From Zanthoxylum bungeanum (taxonomy: Eukaryota; Streptophyta; Magnoliopsida; Sapindales; Rutaceae), in NCBI GenBank assembly GCA_019454045.1, contig SKCR01047718.1, positions 1 to 64,000 of the forward strand: a stretch of DNA of 64,000 nucleotides. The letters run 5' to 3'. Numbering within the stretch: the stretch's first letter is position 1; each line of letters starts with the position of its first letter. The position numbers were made by a program, and so were the translations under genes. Under the pieces are notes generated by a model. It saw only the letters and a list, made by a program, of their open reading frames with translations, did no database searches and was not told the DNA's origin. Of this stretch, positions 1 through 11,287 are shown piece after piece.

Positions 1-905
1 ATCTTGGATTAATTGCGGAGAGAAACTTTATCTCGGATAAAGTGCCTTATTTAGAGAGAGAGAACGATTAATTTGGAATTAATCAGTAAAATTATTATAT
101 TCGATATAATAATTGAAATTCGATTTCGACGCGAAATTAAATTAGATTTTAATTCGGGCATACGAGTTAATTTAGAATTAATTCGTTAGCGACGTAAATA
201 ATAATTTCGCTAGGCGCGATTATTATTTTTAAATTCGATTTAATTAACGTCGCGACGCAAGTTCGATATTTCGGAAATATCGAACCCGAACGCGTGAGTG
301 CACGTGGGCCCGCTTTCATTTGGAAACGTGTGGGGCCCACATGACACATGTCATTATATGTATATTTTATTGATAATGCATTGCATGGTGATAGTGTATA
401 ATACACTCAATGTTATGCAGGAATTTGAGTGTTTGACACTCTAAGCCTTTGCATGGTTTGTGTCATAGATTTATTATTATTTAATAAATATTATGGCATA
501 AATATAAATTGATTTTTGGTATCAAAAATCAACAAGAAAAATCTCTCTTCTCTCTCTCACATTGCCGAAAACTGCTGAAACAGTTTTTTGGTCTTCATCT
601 TCTTCATTTTGGTTTCCAAAAAGCTTGAAGATAGTATGGTTGTTTGGAACATCTTCTCACATGCAAGGCTAGCACCTTCAAGGGATCAAAAGAGGTGATA
701 GGGAAACTATCATAGAGCAAGGAATTCACAAAGCTTGGAGCTTTCAACCTTCTTCTCCTCTTGGCCGAATCAATCAACACTTGGAGCTTCCATTTTGTTT
801 TGATTTTCTTCATCAACAAGCATTGTAAGTATGATTCCGCCATACTTCAAAGTTAAATATATATTCATTATTGTATTTCAAATGCTTAATCTTTCCTGGG
901 ACATA
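1..905 (+). mobile_element. LTR-A family LTR, 3' part, cut by window start
   Basis: This stretch resembles the right-hand part of the complete LTR-A at 5817-7929. It shares the run of AATTAATC/GATTAATT palindromes at the left, the degraded AATTCG/TTAATT spacer blocks, a leader with CTTGGAGCTT, and the GTAAGT motif (825-830) shortly before the LTR end. The left end lies outside the window. The right end is not sharp: similarity to the LTR-A terminus fades around 900-915 and no clean CA end or target duplication could be found. The 79-codon frames here are chance frames inside the LTR. Confidence 0.65.
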
Positions 906-2862
906 TTATAGAAACAACAATTAATACTTACACAACCAAAGTCACCACAAATGAAGAAATCAAGAATAATTATAGGAGTTACAAGAGTGGTCATAACACT
1001 CTAGAATGGCAACAAGTCAACAAATGACAAAATTGAACTAATATTACACTAATATCATTCAATCTAATTTCACACATGTATCTAGCCTCCAAATCCATCC
1101 TCCAAATCAAAAATCCCCAAAATCTAAGAAAATAAGAAGCCCTAGAATTTTTCTAGATGTTCAAGAACAAGAAAAAAACTTTCTAAGTTTAAGAGTTATG
1201 AAGATTACCTCCAAATCTCCTAATTTCCTTAAATGTTTTCTTGATTTCTTCATTTTCTTCCTTGTTTCTTCAGACAATTTTTGAGAGCTTTTCTTTCATG
1301 GAGGTTTCGGCCATGGAGTCTTATAAATGAGAAAACAAAATTTTCTAACTTAAAAAATAAGGCCAAACCAACTTTGGAGGGGTAAAATGGTCATTTGGTC
1401 ATTTAAATCAAATTAAATAATAATAAGCTTTAAGTTGACAAATCCAATTTGTAAACTTTAAGCTTAATATAATCTTGCCACATGTAACCAATAATAATCA
1501 AACATATTGCATAACATTTATATAATATTGAAATCATTTAATTATCTAGATATTTAACATTTAAACACTTAAATAAATCATTATCATGATTATTATTATA
1601 TATGTATTTTTATTTACATTAAATAACAAATACATATATTAATGGCATGTGTCAAAGTCTCATTTGATAAATAATTAATATGTATCAAATCAAATTTTGT
1701 ATCAAATACAAGTACACATTAATTATCAATTGACCGAAATGCCCATAATGTATATATTTTCATTTAACCGATTAAACGATTCGAATTAACTCATTTAATT
1801 CGGTGAAGTATTATGAATAATCTATATTATTCATAACGCATTGCCAAAGTGCTCAACGAGTACACTTCATATTGTGGGACTCTATAAGTTTAGGATTATC
1901 CGTAAGAAATCCAATTTCGTGTCCATAATTCACCTACTCATGAATTATGATGACCATAGATAATCTCGCTAAACTATGCAAGTCGAGGTCATTGCATACG
2001 TATAATCCCTTCATCACAGGCTATCAATATTATACCGAGGATATAGATAAGAACATCAAATCCCTAAGGTATAATATAGTCGACTTTTAAATTTACGATC
2101 TCTAAATAACACTCGAAACTCATTTCTGAAGTATACCACGGCCATGGATTTACTAGATCGCAAATACATACATGATACCTATGCCCTATACATAAGACTG
2201 ACAGATTCTATCTGATACTCACAGGATATCCTGAGTATCAGTCCACACCCAATGAACAATGGAGGTCTGATCTAAATAGATTGGTGACGTGACTGCCAAC
2301 AAAAAGTAGAGGATATCTCATATATCCACAATGGTATCTCAAGTCGAAGGACCACTATGCTACTCGACTCGAAAAGATTCCTATTGATATTGGTGTACTA
2401 TCTATTAGGAAATCTTTGGTGAGTCGTTCAGTGTTTATCAAATAAACACCTACACATCTATTCGAGTCTCCCAAGACTCATGGTTCATTGGGATAAACCA
2501 TCGGACTAAGTCTCGATATACGACATGTACTGGTCTCAGTGGATTTTACTAACTGACCCGTGTTAGTAAATCTTGACCAGGAACTTTATTTGATACTATA
2601 CTTCTAGTAGTGACACTTCCCAATGTCAATTACAAACTACTTTGTAACTGCGCACTACAAAATATATTATCGGGTCTTTGTCTAATATATACATATCACT
2701 AAAACATATTTAGTTTCAATCTAATCGTAATTAGATTTAATATGTATATAAAAGTAAGAAATATTAACATAAATAAGTAATATTATGGAAAAAGAATTGT
2801 TCACATTCATTAATTGGACATAAATTCGATCCGGATTGGCACTCCGAGCACCAACCATAACA
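906..2862 (-). mobile_element. LTR-like block (LTR-D), probably a copia-type LTR
   Basis: No coding capacity is visible. The block is AT-rich, and its right-hand half has the texture of the start of a plant copia LTR read on the minus strand. Read that way, a TG start (TGTTATGGTTGG) lies at 2862, exactly where the Athila integrase reading frame to the right stops making sense, so an insertion boundary there is likely. The left boundary against LTR-A near 905 is uncertain, and I could not pair the flanking TGTAC (2863-2867) with a left copy. It could be a solo LTR or the outer LTR of a truncated element. Confidence 0.45.
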
Positions 2863-3241
2863 TGTACAAAGGGTCTCATAAAGTCAATGCCCCATACATC
2901 AAATATCTCCACTTCAAGAATACTTTGAAGAGGTCCTTCATTTCTCCTCAAAATATTTCCCGTTCTCTGGCACCTGTCACATTGAAGAACGAATAAGTGA
3001 GCATCTTTAAACAAGGTGAGAACAAGCGTGATTGCAACACTTTGGCCGCCGTTTTATCTTCACTGAAAATTCCGCCATATGGTGATGAATGAAAATATTG
3101 CAGGACACTATTGACCTCATCATGTGGTACACAATTCCTTAATAACTTATCAGCAAAATGTTTGAAAAGGTACTGTTCATCCCAGACATAATGTTTGACT
3201 TCTTTGAAGAACTTCTTTCTTTGCTGATATGTCCATTCCAA
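2863..3241 (-). pseudogene. Athila integrase, N-terminal fragment
   Basis: Integrase joins the cDNA to chromosomal DNA. Two overlapping minus frames carry the zinc-binding N-terminal region: histidines in HSSPYGG with KTAAKVLQS, then CDRCQRTGNI and the start of the catalytic core, where VWGIDFM holds the first catalytic aspartate. A frameshift separates the His and Cys halves near 2990-3010. After GIDFMRPF the frame leaves integrase and runs into the LTR-D block, so the other two catalytic residues are absent. The fragment is far shorter than a full integrase and cannot function. Confidence 0.8.
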
Positions 3242-3292
3242 CGGTCATTTCCCCGATACTATGTAGTTTACATAGTGAGCATAAAATGGGAA

Positions 3293-3838
3293 TTATTGCT
3301 CCTTGATGGCAAATAACTGTTCATCTGGAAAAATTTCATTAATTATCAGTTCATTGCCAGTTGTACCTCCATTTTCGATCCTCGACAAGTGATCTATAAC
3401 TTGATTTTTTGTCCCATTCCTATCTTGGATCTCCACGTCAAATTCTTGCAATAGAAGCACCCAACGGATCAATATAGGCTTGGAATCTTTCTTCGCGATT
3501 AGGTATTTGATTTCTGAATGATCTATGTACACCACCACCTTGTGACCCAGTAAATATGAGCAAAATTAATCAAAAGCAAACACAACTACGAGAAACTCCT
3601 TTTCAGTTGTTGTAAAGTTGAGTTGTGCTTCATTCAAAGTTTTGCTGGCGTAGTAGATGGTGTGAAAAACTTTCACCTTACGTTGTCCCAAAACAACACC
3701 TACTGCAGAATCACTGGCATCGCACATCACTTCAAAAGGGAGCGTCCAATCTGGTGCTACTATAATAGGGGCAGAGACCAGCTTCTGTTTCAAGATCTCA
3801 AAAGTATGGTGGCATTCTTTGGTGAAATGGAACGACAC
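3293..3838 (-). pseudogene. Athila RNase H domain, two frames
   Basis: RNase H removes the RNA strand of the RNA-DNA hybrid during reverse transcription. The minus frame at 3566-3838 has CDASDSAVGVVLGQRK, which includes the first catalytic Asp, and TTEKEFLVVVFAFD, which includes the Glu. After a break near 3540-3565 the frame at 3293-3538 continues with [12 protein letters not shown] and ends DHLSRI, the usual close of a gypsy RNase H. The interruption makes it non-coding as a unit. It lies directly downstream of the RT relic and upstream of integrase, in normal gypsy order. Confidence 0.85.
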
Positions 3839-4810
3839 GTCTTTCTCCAGCAGATTGCATAATGGTTTAGCATTCTTGGAGAAGTCTTTGATGAATCTCC
3901 GATAAAATCCTGCATGCCCAAGAATACTTCGAATCCCTTTGATTGATAATGTTGGAGGAAGTTTCTCTATAGTCTCAATCTTTTCTTTGTCTATCTCGAT
4001 TCCATTCTGTGTGATCCGATGTCATAGGATAATGCATTTCTTCACCATTAAGTGGCATTTCTCTCATTTCAGTACCAGATTAGTATCTTCACATCTTTGT
4101 AACACTTGTTCCAGATTTTACAAGCAGTGGTCGAATGAGTTTCCAAATACTGAGAAGTCATCCATGAAGAATTCCATGCTTTGTTCAATCATGTCTGAAA
4201 AAGATGGCCATCATGCAATATTAAAATGTGGCAGGAGCATTATAGAGTCCAAATGGAATCCTTTGGAATGCAAAAATACCATACGAGCATGTGAAAGTGG
4301 TTTTATCTTGATCTTCTCGGGTTATGGCAATCTGATTGTACCCCGAGTATCCATCCAGAAAGCAGTAGAAATCATGCCTTGCCAATCTTTCTAGCATCTT
4401 GTCAATGAATGATAGCGGGAAATGATCCTTCCATGTGGCTTTATTCAGCTTCCTGTAGTCCATGCACACTCTCCATCCAGTCACTGTCCTTATTGGAATC
4501 AGCTCGTTCTTTTCATTTGTAACTACAATAACTTCTCCTTTCTTGGGTACACATTGTATAGGACTCACCCAAGAGCTGTTAGAGATAGGGTAAATGATGT
4601 CTGCATCCATCCATTTGATGATTTTTTTCTTTACTACTTCCTTCATGATTGGATTCAGCCTCCTTTGATACTCCACTGTGGCTTTGTACTTTCATTCATC
4701 AGGATTTTGTACATGCAAAATGATTGAGTGATGCCTCGAATGTCTAATATACTCCAGCCAATAACTCTTTTGTGCTCATGTGACACTCTCAACAACTTAT
4801 CTTCTTACAC
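3839..4810 (-). pseudogene. Athila reverse transcriptase
   Basis: This is the polymerase that copies element RNA into DNA. The longest open part (4221-4676, minus) begins with QRRLNPIMKEVVKK and carries WVSPIQCVPKK, VCMDYRKLNKATWKDHFPL, FYCFLDGYSGYNQI and FGLYNAPATF, the ordered fingers and palm motifs of gypsy RTs. Further on, outside that frame, the minus strand at about 4137-4195 encodes a segment with the catalytic FMDD motif. Frame changes separate this from the upstream part and from RNase H. The RT relic follows the protease/linker fragment and is inactive. Confidence 0.85.
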
Positions 4811-5811
4811 CTATGTTAGTGACAAATAAATAATCACAGGTAAATCAGAAGAGTTTTCCAAGTATGCATACCTGAGATGGCTCAGAAGTGGCTTTAGTTC
4901 CAGCTGCGGTGGTTCTTCAATCGAAGGCTTGATTCGCTCATTTTTCGATAATTCCAAGCTTTCCACCTGTGGTGTGGATTTGAAGCGAGAGGCTTCATCA
5001 AGATAATTGATGCATTCCAGAATATCATGTTGGTGATGCATGCTTCAAGTTTGTTAGTGGAACGTTGCATTGTATATGTGTTCTGGATGATGCTATCTAT
5101 TACATCAAGTTTGAAACATTCCTCATCCCTTTCATCATTTGGAAATTTAATGGCTTTGAAAATATTGAATGTTACTTCTTGGTCCTACACCCTCATGGTC
5201 ATTTCATCTTTTGTACATCAATGATGGTTCGACCTGTAACCAATAATTGTCTCCCGAGGACGATGGGTATGTCTTTGTCTTCCTCCATGTCAAGGACAAT
5301 GAAATCTGCTGGGATAATAAATTTGTCGACTTTGACCAACACATCTTCCACTACCCCTCTCAGAAATATGAGTGATCTGTCAACAAGTTACAGAGTGACT
5401 GAGGTGGGCTCTGCTTCTTCAACCTACAGTTTCCTGTAAATAGACAAAGGCATCAAGTTAATACTAGCACCTAAATCACACAAAGCCTTACCGAAGTACT
5501 GTTCTCCTATGGTGAAATGGATGGTGAAACTGTCAAGATCCTTCAACTTTGGGGGAAGTTTCCTCTGAATGATGGTGCTACATTCTTCTGTCAGGGCTAC
5601 AATCTCGTAATCTCCCAATCTTCACTTTCGTGAAAGAATATCTTTCATGTATTTAACGTAACTAGGCATCTACTCCAACCTTTCTGTAAATGGAATGTTG
5701 ATATGCAGCTTTTTGAAAATTTCCAGGAATCGAGCAAATTGCTTTTCAAGTTTGTGTTTGTGGAGACGCTGTGGAAAAATATGGAGGTTGAGTAAATCTT
5801 TCTCGAATGTT
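4811..5811 (-). pseudogene. Athila protease, protease-RT linker and gag-pol junction
   Basis: Aspartic protease cleaves the polyprotein. The minus frame at 5424-5618 carries FTIHFTIGEQYFGKALCDLG followed by ASINLMPLSIY. DLGAS is the Athila-type version of the catalytic D-S/T-G triad. The frame at 4811-5041 is the linker towards RT (PSIEEPPQLELKPLLSHLRY). From about 5640 to 5811 shifted minus frames encode the stretch before the protease (RLHKHKLEKQFARFLEIFKK). Stops and shifts separate all pieces. The solo LTR-A sits immediately to the right and splits this segment from gag. Confidence 0.8.
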
Positions 5812-5816
5812 GTCTT
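5812..5816. repeat. Target-site duplication GTCTT (left copy)
   Basis: GTCTT directly precedes the TGTTGG start of the solo LTR and is repeated at 7930-7934 directly after its CTAACA end. This proves an integrase-mediated insertion with both LTR ends intact. Confidence 0.95.
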
Positions 5817-6862
5817 TGTTGGATAATTATGACCCATAGCATCACTATTTGTAAAAGGACATGATGTTCTTGTACAAATTAACTATGTGACAAATGAAAT
5901 TGCTCTTTTATCATTTGTAATTGGATTACCTGGATATATAAATGATAAAATTCCATATGATTAGTACCAGATTAATAAGATATGAGACAATATTAATCCA
6001 CGAAAGGTTTAATCATTAAATATCCCTAGTCGTAGTATTATCGAGACTGGACATCGATAATACATAATAGGCTAGTATTACACTTATACGCGTTATGGAA
6101 GCTTAACGGCATAGTTCTCATATATTTTAGTATTAGATACTCATGCAAGTGTAATAGGAGGTTTTATTTGCCGATGGTACGGGAACAGCTTCACTCTGGA
6201 TAGACCTCTCAGAATCTCATTGGTAGTATGACTATGTGTCTACGGGTATCCGAATCAGGGTATATGTATATGGTCTTAACCTGAGACTTGCATCGCTAAT
6301 ACTTGTGACAATCAGTACGCTTTGGTTTTGGTCGTCCGGAGCTTTAATGGGTTCTGTGTACGCCTCTTCTGGGTTTACTGAGAATCATAGTGTATTGGGT
6401 GTGATGTCAATAGGGAAGTATCACTTCAGTCATATGGAGATGATGATCACGTAGGGATACAGAACTATTACTCTATAGTGCTATAGCCATCGAGAAAGTA
6501 TGACTAGGTCATGACTTTTTGATCATAAAGAAACTAGTTGCTAGTGATCCGATATATGCTTCGTACGGGGCAGACACAACTCCAGCCCTAGGCCTAGCAT
6601 GTGACATCCAATACTTGATCGTAATACGCAATACTATATATACTACCCCTGATATAGATGATGTATTCCTTAAAAGAATATTTCTGGAGAATTGGGTAGG
6701 CACGGTGCTTTGCTAGAAGCCAACCATGTCTTGTAAATCAGTGAGAACGTGGTACCAGGTACGCACGTATTCGGATAGTCCGATGACCGTATTTACTGCC
6801 AACATATCCATGGATCTCTTAGGTCGCCTCCCAAAGATTCACCGATGATATTTGACTCGAAC

Positions 6863-7038
6863 AGAATTAATATGGGATTAATTATGAGAGAGAAAATTAA
6901 TCTGGGATTAATTACGGCAAGAATTAATCTGTGATTAATTATCAAGAGAGAAAATTAATCTGGGATTAATTGCGTCAAGAATTAATCTGGGATTAATTCG
7001 ACTAGAAGAGAGAACGTGATTAATTTGGAATTAATCAG
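6863..7038. repeat. Array of AATTAATC..GATTAATT palindromes
   Basis: Six or seven imperfect palindromes of the form AATTAATCTGGGATTAATT follow each other, separated by GAGAGAGAAA or CGGCAAG-like spacers. The same array occurs in every LTR-A copy in the window (3-88, 12111-12232, 44821-44974, 52990-53140). It may form hairpins or be a cluster of AT-rich transcription-factor sites; that is inference. Confidence 0.85.
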
Positions 7039-7488
7039 CAAAATAAATTTAATAGTTAAACTGGATTATACTATTTAATTTATTTGGGCTAAAATAATAT
7101 ATTGGATATATTAATTGAAGTTGGATTTCAATGAAGAATTAAAATTGGATTTTAATTCGAGCGAATGAATTAATTTGGAATTAATTTGTAAGCGACTTTC
7201 GTAATAATTTTGTGAGGCATTATTATTTAATTAAATTGGATTTAATTACGTCGCAACGGAAAATTTGTTTAGTCCGATTAAACAAACCCGGGCCCAAAGT
7301 GTGTTGTGTAAGTCAACTTGAATTTTGAATTCATAGTGGTGGGACCCACTCACTTAAATCAACTAGTCACTATTTGATGGAAGTTGTTGGGATAATAAAT
7401 TGGATTTTACTAACCCATCACACCTACCAAGTAAATATATACAACTAATGAATTTTTAGAAAAATTCAATCTGATCTCTCTTTTCATT

Positions 7489-7655
7489 TTGGCCGAGAGG
7501 CCATTGATCTCTCATTGGCCGAAAGACATTTGGCCTGTCCTTAAGCGATTGGCAATTAGCCTCTGCTTGGCAAAATGGCTTTTGCCTTCTCCTTGGAAAA
7601 ATGGATTTTGACTTCTCTTTGGCCGAATGGCCTTTGATTTTTCTTGGCCGAATTA
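7489..7655 (+). repeat. Degenerate tandem repeat, TTGGCCGA units
   Basis: About seven imperfect units of roughly 20-35 bp, each built around TTGGC(C/A)(G/A)A..GGC(C/T)TTTG, lie in the transcribed leader part of the solo LTR. The units drift in sequence and length. Confidence 0.6.
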
Positions 7656-7929
7656 TTCTTCTCTCCTTGGGCGAATTGGTTTCTCTTTGGAAGAGAAATT
7701 TTTTCTCTCAAATCTTTGATCAAAGCTAGCACTTTGGAGTTGAATCAAGGTGATAGGGAGACTCACCCGAGCGTTGGAAACAATAAAAGAAAGCTTGGAG
7801 CTTCTACATCTATGGAACATTTGAAATCCTAAAACCGATCAATGTAAGTTTTTTTTTCCGTAAACTTTCTTAATTAATTCACACAATATTAACGCTTATA
7901 GATCCCGTGGCATGTCTAGGACACTAACA

Positions 7930-9470
7930 GTCTTTTGCCTATTTTTACTCCATTTGAGGATCTGCTTCGCTGCTTTCTTTTGGAACTTCCTCAGTAGATA
8001 CCTTGACTCCAACATCTTTGTTGATTTCAGTGCCACTTTTCAAAGTGATGGCTTACCATTGCTACTTACCTATGTTCCTTGGATTTGATTCTGTATTGCT
8101 AGGAAGAGTACTTTGTATCTGTAACTCTGAGCATTGGCCAGTTGTCCCAATTGATTTCCAGTGCCTTTACAGAAGATTCTTTATTTTGAACCATAGCTGC
8201 TAAAGCATCGTATTTGGCTTCTTGTTTTCATCTGGGCAAGCACTTCTGCTATTTTTGGTTCTTTTCATGCTTTTGGCCTTTATTCTGCTGTTGGAATCTG
8301 GGTGGTGGATTGTTCTTTTGCCCTGAAGTGTTGCTCCAAGTGAAATTAAGGTGATTCCTTCAACCTGGGTTGTAGGTATTGGAATATGGAATGTTTCCCT
8401 GTCTGTTAAAGTTGCTGACATTGTTCACAGTCTCATCATGTTGGTTGTAAGATTCTGCCTCTTGTGTTCCTCCATATGGTGAACTTGTGGATCCAGCATT
8501 AACTTGCATGCTAAGAGTTTCCAGGCATTTACATATTTGATCCAGCTTGGCATTCACAATCACAGCTGTGTTGGTTCCTACTTCATGGATTCCTGTTATT
8601 TGATGGATCATGCTTCTCTCTGTTGGCCGCAAGGAATTATTGTTAGTCATTTCTTCAATTAAGTCTCAAGCTTGATCTTCTCTTTTTGCCATTAAAGCTC
8701 CTCCAACAGCAGTATCAACTGTAGTTTTCATCAATCCATAAGGTTTGGACTTGAAGCCACTTTTTGATTTCATGGTGAGGGCATGTTCGGAGCAATTCTT
8801 TGTATCTTTCTCATGCTTTACAAAGGGATTCTGAGTCATGTTGCACAAATGATGTGATGTCATTTCTAAACTTTATTGTTCTAGTTGGGGGAAAGTATTT
8901 TTCAAGGAATTTGGTGGCAAGATTGTTCCAAGTGGTTATGGAACCTGCTGATAGTGAATGGAGTCAAGCCTTAGCTCTGTCTTTTAAGGAATATGGGAGC
9001 ACACGAAGACGCATTGCTTCTTCTCCTGGTCGGATGTAATTGAATGTGCCACAAACTTCCGGGAAGTTGCTGATGTGGGCATTAGGATATTCGATTACAC
9101 TTCCCATAAACTGGACTGATTGCTGTATCATTTGAATACATGTTTTGATGTCACAAGCATTTACAAGTAAGGGAGGAAGTACAATACATGATATGAAGTC
9201 ATCAACCACCTGAATTGTTCTATCTCGAATGAGAATTGGCGGTGCTACTACCAAAGGTTCAGGTTCTTGATTGTTCATGTTGATTAGTGCTTCTAGATAT
9301 TCTCGCATTTCCCTTCTCAATTGTCTGATAGTTCTTTCAATTTCTGGGTCAAGCGGACGGATTTCAAAGCTTCTATTTTTCTCATGTAGTGTCTGAAAAC
9401 CATAAGCACAAGAAAACAAAAGTAATAAGTAAAAATAAATTAGACACAAGTAAAGTATATAACCTCAAAA
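7930..9470 (-). pseudogene. Athila gag
   Basis: Gag forms the particle that packages element RNA. The first open minus frame (8964-9449) contains FEIRPLDPEIERTIRQLRRE and then IQQSVQFMGSVIEYPNAHIS, EVCGTFNYIRPGEEAMRLRV and LPYSLKDRAKA, the conserved Athila gag core. The rest follows in shifted frames. The 8666-8863 segment is the middle part of gag, and 8360-8650 (minus) gives FNRQGNIPYSNTYNPG, the Asn/Pro-rich region before the protease. Frameshifts between these segments and the LTR-A insertion at the left make it non-functional. The tRNA-Asp primer site lies just upstream (9493-9510). Confidence 0.85.
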
Positions 9471-9492
9471 TTAATAGTAAACGATAAATAAG

Positions 9493-9510
9493 TCTCTGGC
9501 AACGGCACCA
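9493..9510 (-). other. Primer-binding site, tRNA-Asp type
   Basis: The minus strand reads TGGTGCCGTTGCCAGAGA. The plant tRNA-Asp 3' end predicts TGGCGCCGTTGCCGGGGA, so 15 of 18 bases match. All three differences are C-to-T or G-to-A changes, as expected from decay of methylated DNA. It sits between the Athila LTR and gag. Confidence 0.85.
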
Positions 9511-10404
9511 AAAACTTGATCGGTGAAATCACACACGTAACGCAAGCGCACATATCGTTCAAGTAGTATAAAATGTATCGATCCCACGAGGACTTAAATA
9601 CCTATGCTATTAATTTATTGAATTTAAATTTCTGCAGTTATCTAAAAGATTGATTTTTGTTTGGTTAGTGATTTTATCTAGAAAATAGTAAATAAAACAA
9701 TGCAAAAGTAAATTAAAAGAAATTAATATTATGAAACTATCTAGGGTTGTGAATCTTTCCAAAATTTTTCTAAAGATGAAGTGATTATCTTATGTTTGTG
9801 TAATATATCAGTTTGTTTAACCTAAAACACGAAGATATGCAAAAGCCTCTGTCGATGGTCAGATGCAAACACCCAAAGTAACCCAATTAACTATATATCT
9901 ATGTTAACAAAGAAACTCTGAATTCATTAAGATTAAGTTCTAATTATGGCTACCCACGCCCGACACGTATATGTCTATCATGGAAGGAAATCTCCCCTAA
10001 GGTGAGATTGTGAGCTATTGAGTCTAAGGCTGAAACCTAAAATCCTTTCATCAAGTTCATTTTAAGTTTACAATATCAATCTTATTAGTGGCCCGTTTGA
10101 ATTCAGAATGGTCCCTTACTAATGCCAATATAATATCTAGGTTCGAAGAGGGTATCACCATGTCTTATAATGAAGTAACATGCACCAACAATTTATATAG
10201 CATACATGACGCAATCATAATAAAAACTAACGATAAAAGAATAAATTAGAAAGTTACAAATGTCCTTAAATTATCAAAGCAATAATAGATTACAAATTAA
10301 ACAGTTCAGAATACATATATTTTCGGCCAAACTTCAAAATCTGGACAAATATTTTTATAAATGTCCGGTTGGACTTGATAAAAGTCTAGTTAAAGGTACT
10401 GCGT
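9511..10404 (-). mobile_element. Athila-like LTR, part adjoining the primer site
   Basis: This non-coding block follows the primer site and extends to the point where copia B1 begins. A related copy of its distal part (about 10080-10404) lies at 29280-29590; both contain the phrase around ATCACCATGTCTTATAATG. The 5 bp next to the B1 insertion are TGCGT (10400-10404), but the matching right-hand duplication is lost because B1 is truncated. Confidence 0.75.
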
Positions 10405-11287
10405 TGTTAGGGATATGCCATATACCCAACTTATAGATGGGCTATATGTACATGTATTTGTAATATTTCATTAATTAATAAAATGGAAATCTTTATTATA
10501 CGTATCTTACATAACTTATATGAATCATCAACATTGTAATAAAACCCTTGGAGTAATAAGACGATGGCTTCCATGCCTTATGAGAATCATTACTCTTAGA
10601 TGTTCCTAGTCATAGTTTTTGTGAATAATCTGGGCGTTCACAAAGCGGAGAGACTAGCATGATGATATGATATGCCCTTAACTAGGGTAGCCGATCTCAT
10701 AGGCTACTAGCGGAGATCCGTCCGCTTGGTGTATCACATGGATGCATGAGTTGCTTGTGTCCATCGAACTCACCGCCGAAAGTTTTCATATGGAGTGTTT
10801 ATCCCATGTGTCTGTGAGAACTTTCATGTATCGATTATATGACTAGTCCTTAGACTTGAGGTCTTTACAATCTTATGTGTGGATCAAATAACTTTGACAT
10901 TCTCCTTCCCCGATTCAAAAGATCCGGTCATAAGGTTATGATTGAGTCATTTGTAGAAACACATGAAGTTTGTAAAGATACAACAGAGAATCGCCACTCT
11001 CTCGGATAATATTTTCTTATAAGAGTAGTATTACAATTCGCGGGTTGATATGTGTGATCAATGCTTGAGACTGTGGCCACAGCAGAAGAATCATGTGAGA
11101 TTCTTGGGTTAGCACGATTCATGACACTATCAACATCATACCTTTAACCATATGGGTAGACACTTTCCGTACCCTAGGTCAATAGGTGGGGATACAGTGA
11201 GGCGATGGACCGTATCATATGTAAATCGCATACAGAATGGGTATATATATCTTTCCTTCTAATTTGGGGGCATTGGCATGTTGCTAG
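10405..11287 (+). mobile_element. LTR-B of B1, left part
   Basis: Starts TGTTAGGGATATGCC, as do the LTR-B copies at 43490 and 60078, and stays collinear with 60078-60955. It ends with GCTAG (11283-11287), the left target duplication of the inserted LTR-A element. The short reading frames inside are shared by all LTR-B copies only as degraded noise. Confidence 0.9.

Larger units (their letters stand above)
5817..7929 (+). mobile_element. Solo LTR, family LTR-A, 2113 bp
   Basis: The block begins TGTTGGATAATTATGACC and ends GGACACTAACA, with TG/CA termini and flanking GTCTT duplications. There is no internal element sequence, so it is a solo LTR left by recombination between two LTRs of one element. 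It contains, in order: a U3-like left half shared with the LTR-A copies at 11288-13271, 43889-46030 and 52055-54194; an array of AATTAATC palindromes; a leader with repeated TTGGCCGA-type units; and a GTAAGT motif at 7844-7849. The 60-73-codon frames inside it are not genes. It splits the Athila element between gag and protease. Confidence 0.93.
2863..10404 (-). mobile_element. Athila-like Ty3/gypsy element 1, decayed and interrupted
   Basis: Read on the minus strand the order is LTR (right), tRNA-Asp primer site, gag, protease, RT, RNase H, integrase start. This is the Ty3/gypsy order, and the protein fragments are Athila-type: protease motif DLGAS, RT motif FMDD, and an integrase zinc finger ending in CDRCQRTGNI. 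Every domain carries stops or frameshifts. The element is cut at 2863 inside integrase by LTR-D, split at 5817-7929 by a solo LTR-A, and its LTR is entered at 10405 by copia B1. It is a dead, old copy and the host site for later insertions. Confidence 0.85.

Noticed and set aside
2525..2867. TGTAC at 2525 and 2863 as a possible duplication around a short element
   Set aside because: The 2525 copy lies within continuous LTR-like sequence with no sensible element end beside it, so chance is more likely.
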